A stretch of 64,000 nucleotides of DNA from Rhodobacteraceae bacterium UBA6796 (GTDB lineage: Bacteria > Pseudomonadota > Alphaproteobacteria > Rhodobacterales > Rhodobacteraceae): positions 93,799 to 157,798 of the forward strand of contig DKFM01000015.1 of the NCBI GenBank assembly GCA_002452815.1. Reading direction: 5' to 3'. Positions within the stretch are counted from its first letter, which is position 1. Every line of letters begins with the position of its first letter. Position numbers and translations under genes: made by a program. The notes under the pieces are model-generated. The model was not told where the DNA came from. It did no database searches and was given only the letters and a program-made list of their open reading frames with translations. Shown one piece after another: positions 26,206 through 35,074 of this stretch.

Positions 26206-27162
26206 TCAGCGGCCCATCGCGCGTGCGTCGAGATCGTCGCGGATCTCGGTCAGCGCCGACAAGCCGCCTTTGATCGCGACATCGGTCAGCCGCGAGACCC
26301 GCCAATCGCCCGCGTAGCCGCGCTGCAGATGGGCGGCGACCAGCTGAAACCCGCTCTGCGGCCAGTCGCGCGGCGTTTCGATCAACACCAGTTCGGCGAT
26401 CCCGAACCCATGCGCGTTCAGATCCCGCAGCCGGGCCTTGGTCGTGATGTTCACGATCGGCACGAGCCACACGATATGATCGGCCACCTTCATCGCATGC
26501 TGTGTGAAGTCGCGGATCTTCGACCAGGGTGGGTTGGTGATGATCCAGTCTACCTGCGCGTCCCATTCCAAGAAATCCCGCCCGTCCTCAAGTTCGCACC
26601 AGGACCGCTCGAGATGCGCGGGCAGCTGGTCATGGAATGCGCCCGCGCCGCGCGCCGGATCGAGCACATGGCCAGAGATCCGGTCCGCGAAGTGACCGAT
26701 GACCGCAGCCGCAAGGGCAGGGGGCGTCATCACGCGATCCCGGTCTGGCGCGTTGCGGGCCGGAACGAGCCCCGGCTTCTTCGGGGCCGACGTGGCTTTC
26801 ACCGCGTTCCGGATCCCAAGCACCGCCAAGACCCGCAGCAGCGTCTCGACCCGGCCGGTCAAATCCCGCTCCAGTGCTTGGATCGTCGGCCTCGAACACC
26901 CGACCCGGATCCCGAGTGCGCTCTGGCTCAGGCCCGCGGCGCGGCGCGTCTCGGCCAGGGCCGGGCCGGCGTGACCCTCCTCCGCCCAAGACCAGCGCAG
27001 TTCGAGCGCCGACAGCACCCGCGCAAGCGAGCCAATGCTGCCGAGACCCCTTTCAAGATTGCGAAGGGCGGGGAGGCTGATGCCCGCGGCCATGGCGACG
27101 GTGGCTTGCGTGAAGCCGAGCTCTCGGCGGCGGGCGCGGATGGGGAGGGTGGATGATGTCAA
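26206..27162 (-). CDS. Double HTH fused to a DNA adenine methyltransferase-like domain
   Basis: Two XRE-type helix-turn-helix units stand in tandem at about residues 8-60 (RRELGFTQATVAMAAGISL) and 70-118 (AETRRAAGLSQSALGIRVG). They are followed at about 140-300 by a methyltransferase-like domain with TPPALAAAVIGHF, motif I LDPARGAGAF and motif IV TNPPW. The NPPW motif is typical of N6-adenine methyltransferases. The start must be the TTG at 27162 or close to it, because the first HTH begins within ten residues, and the palindrome at 27161-27204 covers this start. It may be a self-regulating orphan methyltransferase; no restriction gene is adjacent. Confidence 0.7.
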   Translation of the reverse strand: MTSSTLPIRARRRELGFTQATVAMAAGISLPALRNLERGLGSIGSLARVLSALELRWSWAEEGHAGPALAETRRAAGLSQSALGIRVGCSRPTIQALERDLTGRVETLLRVLAVLGIRNAVKATSAPKKPGLVPARNAPDRDRVMTPPALAAAVIGHFADRISGHVLDPARGAGAFHDQLPAHLERSWCELEDGRDFLEWDAQVDWIITNPPWSKIRDFTQHAMKVADHIVWLVPIVNITTKARLRDLNAHGFGIAELVLIETPRDWPQSGFQLVAAHLQRGYAGDWRVSRLTDVAIKGGLSALTEIRDDLDARAMGR

Positions 27163-27204
27163 ACTATGTTTCTATAATTGGTGTCACAAATAGAATGATA
27201 GTTT
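27161..27204. promoter_or_regulatory. Palindromic operator overlapping the start of the HTH-methyltransferase gene
   Basis: Arms AAACTATGTTTCTAT (27161-27175) and ATAGAATGATAGTTT (27190-27204) pair at 13 of 15 positions around a 14-base spacer. They abut and slightly overlap the TTG start codon. The AT-rich palindrome is a natural site for the N-terminal HTH domains, suggesting autorepression. Confidence 0.6.
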
Positions 27205-27245
27205 TGCACGATTTGAACGCTGAGCGCGAGGCCGGAAATTCTAGC

Positions 27246-27298
27246 TGTCAATCGGCATCCAATCGGGCCCCCTGATCGGCGTCCCAAAGGGACCCCTC
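27246..27298. repeat. IS21-like end remnant
   Basis: Repeated words CAATCGGCATCC, CTGATCGGCGTCC and GGGACCCC resemble the repeated binding units at the ends of IS21-family elements known in alphaproteobacteria. No istA or istB remains nearby, so this is a scar, identified from memory of the family pattern. Confidence 0.35.
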
Positions 27299-27330
27299 TG
27301 TCGGGCCAGCGTTTCGGCAGGGCTCAGGCG

Positions 27331-27618
27331 CGCGTTTTGAAACGCCCGCACTCATTGCTGGTTTCGACGATGTCGCAATGGTGGGTGCCGCTGTCGACCT
27401 CGGTCTTCTTGACCCACTCGTTCAGGGCCTGGGCGCACAGCTAACCTTCGCGGAAGTCGACATGATTGCCTGCCAGCGCAATCCATGCTGACCCTCATTG
27501 TCGAGAACCAGGCGCTCCGCACGCTTGCGCACTTCGGGGGAAAATCTGTTCGCCGTCTTGCTCATGATGCTCCACCTTACTCAGGAGTTGGAGACTCCGA
27601 CAAACCCGGCGCAGTTCA
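27331..27618 (-). pseudogene. IS3-family orfA remnant
   Basis: From an ATG at 27565 the frame reads MSKTANRFSPEVRKRAERLV...EGQHGLRWQAI, the start of an IS3-family OrfA. It then hits a stop near 27425, with the rest (ALNEWVKKTEVDSGTHHC) in another frame. An IS-end-like inverted-repeat sequence (GACAAACCCGGCGCAGTTCA) closes the remnant at 27618. Frameshifted and truncated. Confidence 0.7.
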
Positions 27619-27886
27619 TCGAGAAACAATGCTTGCTGCATCGTTAGACGGCGGCATAGATTGGAATCCAAACGAGCCAGGCCCTCCGTTCCAAATCTGG
27701 CCCTCGTGTCCCAAGTCATCTGATGTCTTTACACAAAGAGCCGATCAATCAAACGCGACAGATGCAGCTGACAGCAAAGCAATGCCTTGAAGGCATTTCG
27801 TTCAAAACTCGCCGGTATCGCAAAACTGATACCTAATGTCCTGAGAGGCAACGATACACTACGATTTCGTTTGAGATGTCTCAGAA

Positions 27887-28114
27887 ATGTGGAGGAAAGC
27901 CGTGCGCTCGCTCAATACCGAAAAGTCGAACAATGTTTTGGGGAAGCTCGGTTTGCTTCTGGGCGTCATTTTACTCTTGCCGGCTATGCTCATCCTGTTG
28001 TGGCTAAATCGCGGTCGGGAGCGCGAGGACCGGGTAACCGAGAAAAAGATTTTGCAGCAGTTCAGGGACATGCAGCGCAGCCAAAGCAGTGATGGAAGAG
28101 AATCGGGCGCGTAA
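27887..28114 (+). CDS. Possible small single-pass membrane protein
   Basis: A 75-residue ORF with one strong hydrophobic segment (LGLLLGVILLLPAMLILLWL) flanked by basic residues and a charged C-terminal tail. It lies in an otherwise gene-free, AT-richer stretch (27619-28177) between IS remnants. There is no clear ribosome site and no family match, so it may be fortuitous. Confidence 0.35.
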   Translation: MWRKAVRSLNTEKSNNVLGKLGLLLGVILLLPAMLILLWLNRGREREDRVTEKKILQQFRDMQRSQSSDGRESGA

Positions 28115-28195
28115 TACGTTATCCAGAGGCGAAAATCCGCGCAGAACACGGCAACGTGGCAGTTTCGTTTGAGCTGGTGACCTGCCACTGGACTT

Positions 28196-29125
28196 TCATC
28201 CAGCCGCGACCGGAGCCCGGTTAGTGTTTACGCCGATTGGCGCAGGTTGAGCAATCGCCCGACGCGCGGAGCTTTCATTTCGCGCAGCGGGGCGGGCGAT
28301 TGCGGTGGTCAGGGCCCGTGCGTAGTCAGCCGGGGTCTGGTAGCCCAAGGCCGAATGCGGACGCTCGGTGTTGTAGTCGGCAGCCCAAGCGGCGATCACG
28401 ACGCGCGCGTGAGCGAGGTTACGGAACATGGTCTCGTTGAGCAGCTCATCGCGCATCCGGCCGTTGAAACTCTCTACGAAACCGTTCTGCATCGGCTTGC
28501 CTGGCGCGATGTAGTGCCATTCGATCCGGTGCTCGGAACACCACCGCAGGATGGCGTTGGAGGTCAGTTCCGTGCCGTTGTCGCTGACAATCATTCCGGG
28601 TTTGCCACGGCGTTCGATCAGGGCAGTCAGTTCACGTGCCACGCGGCGCCCCGATATCGAGGTGTCCGGTATTGCCGCGAGACATTCACGGGTGACGTCG
28701 TCGACCACGTTGAGAACCCGGAAGCGCTGGCCATTGGCGAATTGGTCATGGACGAAATCCAATGACCAACGGGCATTGGGCCGCGCCTCGACCAGGATCG
28801 GTGCCCGTGTCCCGACGGCCTTGCGGCGTGCTTTGCGTTTGCGCACCGTCAGCCCTTCCTCGCGGTAGAGCCTATAGATCCGGTTGATCCCGGAAGGCTC
28901 GCCCTCGCGCCGCAGAAGCACGAAGAGCCGCCGATAACCGAACCGTCGACGCTCGTTCGCCAGTTCTCGCAGCCGTCCGCGCAGCACCGTGTCCGGCGCA
29001 CGCTGCGTTCGATAGCGGACCATCTTGCGATCCGCAGCGACAATCCGACACGCCCGCCGTTCCGATAGCCCGAAAAAGGCTTGCAGATGCGCGACCGCCT
29101 CGCGCTTAACGGCAGGCGTCACCAC
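28196..29125 (-). CDS. IS3-family transposase OrfB (DDE integrase core)
   Basis: This 309-residue protein contains the HTH_21 region ([17 protein letters not shown]), the rve integrase core with DDE residues at [23 protein letters not shown] and [13 protein letters not shown], and the closing [15 protein letters not shown]. It is expressed with OrfA by programmed -1 frameshifting in this family; the frames overlap at 29119-29125. Confidence 0.95.
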   Translation of the reverse strand: MVTPAVKREAVAHLQAFFGLSERRACRIVAADRKMVRYRTQRAPDTVLRGRLRELANERRRFGYRRLFVLLRREGEPSGINRIYRLYREEGLTVRKRKARRKAVGTRAPILVEARPNARWSLDFVHDQFANGQRFRVLNVVDDVTRECLAAIPDTSISGRRVARELTALIERRGKPGMIVSDNGTELTSNAILRWCSEHRIEWHYIAPGKPMQNGFVESFNGRMRDELLNETMFRNLAHARVVIAAWAADYNTERPHSALGYQTPADYARALTTAIARPAARNESSARRAIAQPAPIGVNTNRAPVAAG

Positions 29126-29385
29126 TTTTTTGAGACCAGTTCCTTCATCGCGGCCAGATCGAGCATTTGCTCGGCCAGCAACTTCTTTAGCCTGGCGTTC
29201 TCATCCTCAAGTGTCTTCAGCCGCTTCGCCTCCGACACAGTCATGCCGCCGAATTTGGCTTTCCAGTTATAGAAGGTGCCTTCCGACATGCCGTGCTTGC
29301 GGCACAGGTCAGCGCACTTCGCGCCTGCCTCGTGCTCGGCCAGAATGCCGATGATCTGTTCGTCCGTGAATCTCGTTCGCTTCAT
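29119..29385 (-). CDS. IS3-family transposase OrfA
   Basis: The 88-residue protein has an N-terminal HTH ([27 protein letters not shown]) and a C-terminal leucine-zipper region ([19 protein letters not shown]). This is the DNA-binding subunit that recognises the IS ends. The downstream frame overlaps for OrfAB fusion. Confidence 0.95.
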   Translation of the reverse strand: MKRTRFTDEQIIGILAEHEAGAKCADLCRKHGMSEGTFYNWKAKFGGMTVSEAKRLKTLEDENARLKKLLAEQMLDLAAMKELVSKKW

Positions 29386-29643
29386 TGTCCGTCCTCAAGT
29401 TGGGCCGGACTCTAATCGACGATGGAGGAAAAATCCCGTGGCAGGTCATATGTCTTATCCAGACTTTTCCTGACGTAAAAAGTCAACGCCACTCGATGGC
29501 TTGCGTAGTGCGAATTGCCACCGATGGTGCTCTGGCCGAAGTGGCGATGCAAGGGTCTTCCGCCTGAGCGGTGGAGACGGACCGTTTCCATTGGGCTTCG
29601 ACTGCTCTACCATCAGTTGAAGTTTGCAGGGTCAGAGGATTGG

Positions 29644-31038
29644 ATGGCGCCGAAATTTGGAACAAGCGGGTTGCGCGGACTGGTGGTCGAGCTAACCGGA
29701 GCCTGCGTCAGCGATCATGTCAATGCTTTCGCCGCCAGTTGTGAGCTGGGTGAAACGCTCTGGATCGGAGAGGATTTGCGGCCGTCTTCGTCGGACATCG
29801 CCAGCATGGTCGAAACCGCGGCCTTGGCGGCGGGCCTGAATGTGGTGCGGACCGGACCGATACCAACGCCGGCTTTGGCCCTTTCGGCGCTCAAAGCGAG
29901 GGCCGGGGCGATCATGATCACCGGAAGCCATATTCCGGCAGATCGCAACGGGCTGAAGTTCTATACCCTTGCCGGGGAGATCACCAAGGCGGACGAAGCG
30001 CGCATTGCCGCAGCACTCGGGCAGCCGACAACTGCTGTGCGAAGGGGGAGGCGGGCCTTGGCAAAGGAGCCCGGTGCCGCCTATGTGTCGCGATACGTCG
30101 CAGCCTACGCTGGGGCTCTCGCGGGGCAGCGTATCGGGGTCTATGCGCATAGCTCTGTCGGACGCGATCTGCTGAGCGAGATATTGCAGGGCTGCGGCGC
30201 ACAGGTGCTTGACTTGGGCCGCTCCGACATCTTCATCCCTGTCGATACCGAGGCTGTCAGCGCGGAGACCCGCGCCGCGCTCGCGGGCTGGGCGGCAGAG
30301 CATAGGATTGATGCCATCGTCTCGACCGATGGCGATGCCGACCGTCCGCTCCTGACCGACCAGGCCGGGCGCGTGGTGCCGGGCGACGTGCTGGGCCAAA
30401 TCACCTGCGCGGCGCTTGGGGCCGAGACGGTGGTGACCCCGATTTCCTCGAACAGTGCGGTGACGGAAAAGGGCTTTGCCCGGGTCATACGGACCCGAAT
30501 CGGTTCTCCTTATGTGATTGCGGGGATGGAAGAGGCGGGCGGGCGCGTCTGTGGCTACGAGGCCAATGGCGGCTTTCTGCTTGGCTTCGAGGCGGTGGGG
30601 CCGAGCGGGACCATTGCGCCGCTTGTCACCCGGGACGCGGTGCTGCCGCTTCTGGCGGTCCTGGCGCAGGCCGGACCCGGCGGGGTGTCGGCGCTGGTGG
30701 AGGCGGAGCCGGCCCGGTTCACTGCCGCCGACCGGTTGCAGGAGCTCCCGGAGGCGGCGATGCGTGCCCTTGTGGCAGAGCTTGCCTCGAGTAAGGCCGC
30801 GCGCGCTGACTTCCTTGGCCAGTTGGGCGCCGTGGAAGCGGGGTGTGACCTGACCGACGGCGTGCGGATGACCACGATGGACAGCCGCATTTTCCACGTC
30901 CGCCCTTCGGGTAATGCGCCAGAATTGCGACTCTATGTGGAGGCTGACGATCGTGAACGACTGACCGATGCCCTCGCGCAGGGGCTTGCGCTGTTGCAGC
31001 GGCGCCTGCAACGGGCGGCGGGGAAGGCTCATGCATGA
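29644..31038 (+). CDS. manB: Phosphomannomutase (alpha-D-phosphohexomutase)
   Basis: The enzyme converts mannose-6-phosphate to mannose-1-phosphate for GDP-mannose synthesis. All four phosphohexomutase signatures are visible in 464 residues: catalytic-serine loop MITGSHIPADRNG, metal loop STDGDADRPLL, sugar-binding EANGGFLLG and phosphate loop HVRPSGNAPELRL. The N-terminal FGTSGLRG is also typical. The catalytic loop reads SHIP rather than the usual SHNP. An AGAGG precedes the ATG. It opens the polysaccharide locus right after the intact IS, with manC next on the same strand. Confidence 0.92.
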   Translation: MAPKFGTSGLRGLVVELTGACVSDHVNAFAASCELGETLWIGEDLRPSSSDIASMVETAALAAGLNVVRTGPIPTPALALSALKARAGAIMITGSHIPADRNGLKFYTLAGEITKADEARIAAALGQPTTAVRRGRRALAKEPGAAYVSRYVAAYAGALAGQRIGVYAHSSVGRDLLSEILQGCGAQVLDLGRSDIFIPVDTEAVSAETRAALAGWAAEHRIDAIVSTDGDADRPLLTDQAGRVVPGDVLGQITCAALGAETVVTPISSNSAVTEKGFARVIRTRIGSPYVIAGMEEAGGRVCGYEANGGFLLGFEAVGPSGTIAPLVTRDAVLPLLAVLAQAGPGGVSALVEAEPARFTAADRLQELPEAAMRALVAELASSKAARADFLGQLGAVEAGCDLTDGVRMTTMDSRIFHVRPSGNAPELRLYVEADDRERLTDALAQGLALLQRRLQRAAGKAHA

Positions 31039-31297
31039 TTGTCTCCACTGCAGTCTTCCGATTCAGGGCAAGTCATCGCGGAACCGGCGGAGAAAAGAGG
31101 CAAGTCATGGACGCGCCGCCAAACTTACGCATGGAATGCCGCAGAAACTTACATCCAGAAGAGTTGGGGCATTCCTCACTTGGCCAAGTCTTTGAATGAT
31201 CTGTCCGATATTTCGTTTTGTAGCTCATGAAGTCATATTTCTCTAGTACGCTGGGCGCGGCTAGCGCCGTCCCATGTGATCCAAAAGGACCATTGCC

Positions 31298-32740
31298 ATG
31301 AAAATCACTCCCGTCATTCTCTGTGGTGGCTCCGGCACGCGGCTCTGGCCCCTCAGCCGCAAATCCTATCCGAAGCAATTTGTGCCGCTGGTGGGTAACC
31401 AGACGCTGTTCCAATCTTCGGCATTGCGGATGACCGGCGGGGCGCTGGATTTCGCTGGACCGTTGGTTCTGACCAATTCCGATTTTCGTTTTATCGTCAC
31501 CGAACAGCTTGCCTCCATCGGCATTGATCCGGGCGCGGTGCTGATCGAGCCGGAGGGGCGTAATACGGGCCCGGCGGTGCTTGCTGCCGCGCTTTATCTG
31601 GCCAAATCGGACCCCGAAGCGGTGATGCTGGTCGCTCCGTCGGACCATCTGATCCCCGACAAGGCAGCGTTTCAGGCGGCCGTCGAAACCGGGCTGAAAG
31701 CGGTGCAGGAAGGACAGCTGGTCACTTTCGGCATCGCCCCCACCCATCCGGAGACTGCCTATGGCTATCTGGAGCTGAGCGCCGCGCCCGATAGCGCTGG
31801 TCAGCCTGTCACGCTGAGCCGCTTTGTGGAAAAACCCGACGCGGCGCGTGCCGCAGAGATGCTCGCTGCGGGCAATTTCATGTGGAATGCCGGAATATTC
31901 CTGTTCCGCGCCAGCGACATCGTCGCGGCGTTCCAGGCCTGTGCTCCTGCCCTGCTGGAGCCGGTTTCGAACGCGGTGGACGGGGCCGAGCCGGATCTTG
32001 GTTTCCTGCGTCTGGCTCCTGGTCCCTGGTCCCGCGCCGAGGATGTTTCCATCGATTACGCGGTGATGGAAAAGGCCACCAATCTGAGCGTCGTGCCCTT
32101 TGCCGGGGCCTGGTCCGATCTCGGGGGGTGGGATGCGGTCTGGCGCGAGACCGGCCCGGATGAAACCGGAACGGTCACGACCGGCGAGGCCATCGCGATC
32201 GACTGCGAAAACAGTCTGCTGCGTTCGGACAGCACGGCGCTGGAGCTTGTTGGTATCGGGCTGAAGAATGTGATTGCGATCGCCATGAACGACGCGGTGC
32301 TGGTCGCCGATATGTCTCGGGCTCAGGATGTGAAACAGGCCGTCAGCGCGCTCAAGGCCAAGGCGGCGCCTCAGGCGACGCATTTTCCGATCGACCACCG
32401 CCCCTGGGGCTGGTTCGAAAGCCTTGTCATCGGCGATCGGTTCCAAGTCAAACGCATCCATGTACATCCGGGCGCTTCACTCAGTCTGCAAAGCCATTTT
32501 CACCGTTCGGAACATTGGATCGTGGTCGAAGGCACCGCGAAGGTGACGGTGGATGACAAGGTCACGCTCGTCAGCGAAAACCAGTCGATCTATGTGCCGC
32601 TGGGTTCTGTGCATCGGATGGAGAATCCGGGCAAGGTGCCGATGGTACTGATTGAGGTCCAGACCGGTGTCTATCTGGGCGAGGACGATATCGTCCGCTA
32701 CGAGGATGTCTATGCCAGAGGGCAGGGCGAAAAGGGCTAG
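31298..32740 (+). CDS. manC: Mannose-1-phosphate guanylyltransferase / mannose-6-phosphate isomerase
   Basis: This bifunctional type II enzyme makes GDP-mannose. The N-terminal nucleotidyltransferase domain (about 1-340) has the signature CGGSGTRLWPLSRKSYPKQF and the sugar-binding FVEKP. The C-terminal cupin isomerase domain has RPWGWFESL, HVHPGASLSLQSHFHRSEHW and PLGSVHRMENPGK. Length (480) is standard. AAAGGA precedes the ATG. With manB it supplies GDP-mannose for the glycan. Confidence 0.96.
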   Translation: MKITPVILCGGSGTRLWPLSRKSYPKQFVPLVGNQTLFQSSALRMTGGALDFAGPLVLTNSDFRFIVTEQLASIGIDPGAVLIEPEGRNTGPAVLAAALYLAKSDPEAVMLVAPSDHLIPDKAAFQAAVETGLKAVQEGQLVTFGIAPTHPETAYGYLELSAAPDSAGQPVTLSRFVEKPDAARAAEMLAAGNFMWNAGIFLFRASDIVAAFQACAPALLEPVSNAVDGAEPDLGFLRLAPGPWSRAEDVSIDYAVMEKATNLSVVPFAGAWSDLGGWDAVWRETGPDETGTVTTGEAIAIDCENSLLRSDSTALELVGIGLKNVIAIAMNDAVLVADMSRAQDVKQAVSALKAKAAPQATHFPIDHRPWGWFESLVIGDRFQVKRIHVHPGASLSLQSHFHRSEHWIVVEGTAKVTVDDKVTLVSENQSIYVPLGSVHRMENPGKVPMVLIEVQTGVYLGEDDIVRYEDVYARGQGEKG

Positions 32741-32787
32741 AAGTGTTGCCGGGGGCGGACGTAATGACCCGGCGGAATCTGCTCGGG

Positions 32788-32880
32788 TCAAGCTGCTGAT
32801 GTGAATGCCTCGGTCGGCGTGCGCATGGCAAGCGCCTGATGAGGGCGGCGGTGGTCGATCGTTAATGCGGTGTTGACGCA
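32788..32880 (-). pseudogene. C-terminal scrap of a transposase (IS3/IS481 type)
   Basis: On the minus strand the frame reads TIDHRRPHQALAMRTPTEAF and stops at 32788. This is the characteristic end of rve-type transposases (RPHxALxxxTP). Nothing else of the element is recognisable. Confidence 0.6.
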
Positions 32881-33002
32881 GCATCCGCAAGGTCAAGCTT
32901 TTGGCATTGTTTTCGCTTGATGGTGCGCTCGTTCGATAGCGCGGACCACGTCTATTCGTAGAACCGTCCGCCAAGTTAGTCATATAACGAAAGAGGCTCC
33001 CT

Positions 33003-33269
33003 ATGACCGACCCGTTCAAGCATCGCGCGCTCGGCCTTTCTGGCCCGAGCCGAGACCTCGCCCCGGTTACCCCCGATGACAGCCACGACCTGCCGGAGGT
33101 CGCTCTCGCTCTCTACATCGAAACTGCGGGAACCGTTTCGTTCATCTCCGTCTCTGGCGCCATGCGCAGCGTGAAGATGACCAACTACGCGATTCTCCCC
33201 GTCGGGGTCCGACGCGTTCTGGCCACGGGCACGACGGCGAGCGGTCTTCACGCTTTCACGGTGCAATGA
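33003..33269 (+). CDS. Phage/GTA head spike base protein (rcc01079 family)
   Basis: The 88-residue protein has the pattern of the Rhodobacterales spike base family: MTDPFKHRALGLSGPSRDLA, VTPDDSHDLP, ALYIETAGTVSFIS and the C-terminal LPVGVRRVLATGTTA. In Rhodobacter capsulatus the founding member (GhsA) forms the base of head spikes of the gene transfer agent, which bind the capsule of recipient cells. It overlaps the next gene by four bases, as in the ghsAB pair. Its placement between manC and glycosyltransferase genes is unexpected. Confidence 0.85.
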   Translation: MTDPFKHRALGLSGPSRDLAPVTPDDSHDLPEVALALYIETAGTVSFISVSGAMRSVKMTNYAILPVGVRRVLATGTTASGLHAFTVQ

Positions 33270-34228
33270 TGTTCGGACTGGATTTCTCATTCCCATCGCT
33301 TGCCGGACGCTGCGGCACAAACGTCGTGGCATCTTACAACTTCGCTTCCGGCACCTTTCCCGCCGGCCTCAGCTTCGCGCGAGCCAGTACCGGAGTTTGC
33401 GTGGCGGACAACAAACTGTTCGCCACGGCCGCAGACGACGCGCCGCGCTTCGATCACGGCCTGAACACTGGTGCAGCGCTCGGGCTGCTGATCGAAAGCA
33501 CCGCGACGAATATGGTGAGGTATTCGAACACGCTTACCTCATGGTATACCTCGCCGAACGCATCAATCGCCTACGCGTCCGCGGTCGGGGCATTGAAGCT
33601 CTACGCCATCAAGCGCCTGTCTGGAGGCTCGGTCCAGGACCGGGCCTACAGCGCCCCCATCACCACGTCCAGTGCAGTGACCTATGCCGTGTCGTTGCTG
33701 GTTGGCAGGGGCAATGGCGGTGTCTCTCGTGTGAGTCTCGAAAATGCCTCGCGCGCGATCTGGGCCTTTGACATCAACTGGCCGAGTGACACCAGCCTGT
33801 CGGTGACGAACATCAACACCGCCGTCGCCAGCGGCGCCGCCTCGATCAACGGCCTGACCGTTGAGCCGATCACAACCAACGTGCATCGGATCACCTTCAC
33901 GTTCACCGCCGACGAAAGCGCCGGTTTCAACTTCCGCATCCAGCCAGACCGCAGTGCCGCCGACAGCGCCAACCTGTTCGGCGCTGTGCAAATCGAAGCG
34001 GGCAGCGCCGCGACCTCGCATGTGGTGACGACGAGCAACGCCGCGACGCGGGCCGCCGATATTGCCCGGATCACCACCCTGGCGAACGGGACCTACGACG
34101 TTCGCGTTGTGGCCAACGGCGTGACGACCGATCTGACGGGCGTCACCGTATCCGGCGCCTATTGGCCGGCGGCGGGAACGGGACGCGTGAAAGCGATCAC
34201 CATCTTCACGCACGGAATGATGTCATGA
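33266..34228 (+). CDS. Phage/GTA head spike fibre-like protein
   Basis: This 320-residue protein overlaps the spike base gene (ATGA). Its N-terminus (SYNFASGTFPAGLSFARAST, LGLLIESTATN) is the pattern of phage head-spike fibre and related phage structural proteins, followed by a carbohydrate-binding-like beta-sandwich region (SSAVTYAVSLLVGRGN; INGLTVEPITTNVHRITFTF) and FGAVQIEAGSAATS. It probably corresponds to GhsB, the receptor-binding fibre that contacts capsule. The assignment rests on the pairing and the N-terminal pattern. Confidence 0.75.
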   Translation: MMFGLDFSFPSLAGRCGTNVVASYNFASGTFPAGLSFARASTGVCVADNKLFATAADDAPRFDHGLNTGAALGLLIESTATNMVRYSNTLTSWYTSPNASIAYASAVGALKLYAIKRLSGGSVQDRAYSAPITTSSAVTYAVSLLVGRGNGGVSRVSLENASRAIWAFDINWPSDTSLSVTNINTAVASGAASINGLTVEPITTNVHRITFTFTADESAGFNFRIQPDRSAADSANLFGAVQIEAGSAATSHVVTTSNAATRAADIARITTLANGTYDVRVVANGVTTDLTGVTVSGAYWPAAGTGRVKAITIFTHGMMS

Positions 34229-34545
34229 GCGACGGGGGTTTCAATCTGGTCTTCGTGGATCGAACCGAGGCGCCTGCAAAGCTGGCCAACTATCTCGAAG
34301 AGGGAAAGATTCCAGCCTACGCGCAGGGCGCCTTTTTCGACGTGATCGGGACGGCACGGGCTCCGGCCCGGCGCGATCGAAATCGACGACGCGGGAAACG
34401 CGCAGGCCCTCATGGAGCCATTGCCGGGATGGCGCGTCAACGTCCGCGCGACGTCACCTGCAGCAGCCGTTCTGGCTCAAGCCTCAATGGGCCATGTTAC
34501 GCAGCAAACCGTGCGATATCGGGGCGACCAGGCCGACACGGCTGA
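34225..34545 (+). pseudogene. Frameshifted third gene of the spike cluster
   Basis: The gene starts at an ATG overlapping the spike-fibre stop and reads MSDGGFNLVFVDRTEAPAKL to FFDVIG. It then loses frame near 34350-34375: the continuation AIEIDDAGNAQALMEPLPGW is in another frame and runs on to about 34550. In its original frame it ends in Arg-rich nonsense at 34545. The complete protein would be a small phage-type beta protein of unknown role. Confidence 0.65.
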
Positions 34546-35074
34546 GTTGTCCGCTGCTCCGGCAAGCTTATCGCACTGGCGGATAGTCTTCTACATATTT
34601 GCCAGTGCCTATTCAACGGCCCCCCTCTTGGGTCAACGCGTCAGGCTTCGATCTTTGGGGGGCGACCTGATATCCCGCGGCCTCGATTTCCTTGCACGGC
34701 ACGGGCATCCTCTCCAGGTCCCCGGCCCCCGCATCGGTTCAGGCAGCGGAGTTGCTTTCTCCTCGGGTGTAATGGGCGCGACGCGGCCGCGGGGCCATGG
34801 TCCGCCCGACAGCTTTGATCGAGCGATCAATGGGCGGGAACAGCATCGCACACGCCCCGCCTTCCGCTCGACGTCCATTTCCTCTACGTTTCAGTGGATT
34901 GTAGATTGCCTGTCATGCCGCGACCGGTATCTTGAGTTGAGGCAAAACGAATTTCGAGGAAACTGGCGATGCCCATCATTGGGGGATGCGCCGTTCGCGG
35001 ACGGAAAAATTTGTCCGGCATATTGCAGGCGGGGGCATTTGACGGTGCCCAAAACGCAGGGGAACGAAAAACGA
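34546..35074. other. Gene-free interval before the first glycosyltransferase
   Basis: The frame of the following gene is open through here but the sequence (Arg/Pro/Ser-rich) does not look like protein and has no family motif. I see no RNA gene, IS or terminator. It probably holds the remains of the frameshifted spike-cluster gene and the promoter of the downstream genes. Confidence 0.4.

Larger units (their letters stand above)
28178..29448 (-). mobile_element. Intact IS3-family insertion sequence (about 1.27 kb)
   Basis: Terminal inverted repeats start TGACCTGCCACTGGACTTT at 28178 and, on the other strand, TGACCTGCCACGGGATTTT from 29448. They match over about 25 bases with few differences. 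The two usual genes overlap inside. Flanking bases (CTGG and TATG) do not form a target duplication, which suggests the IS recombined after insertion. A decayed relative lies at 39751-40118. Confidence 0.88.
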
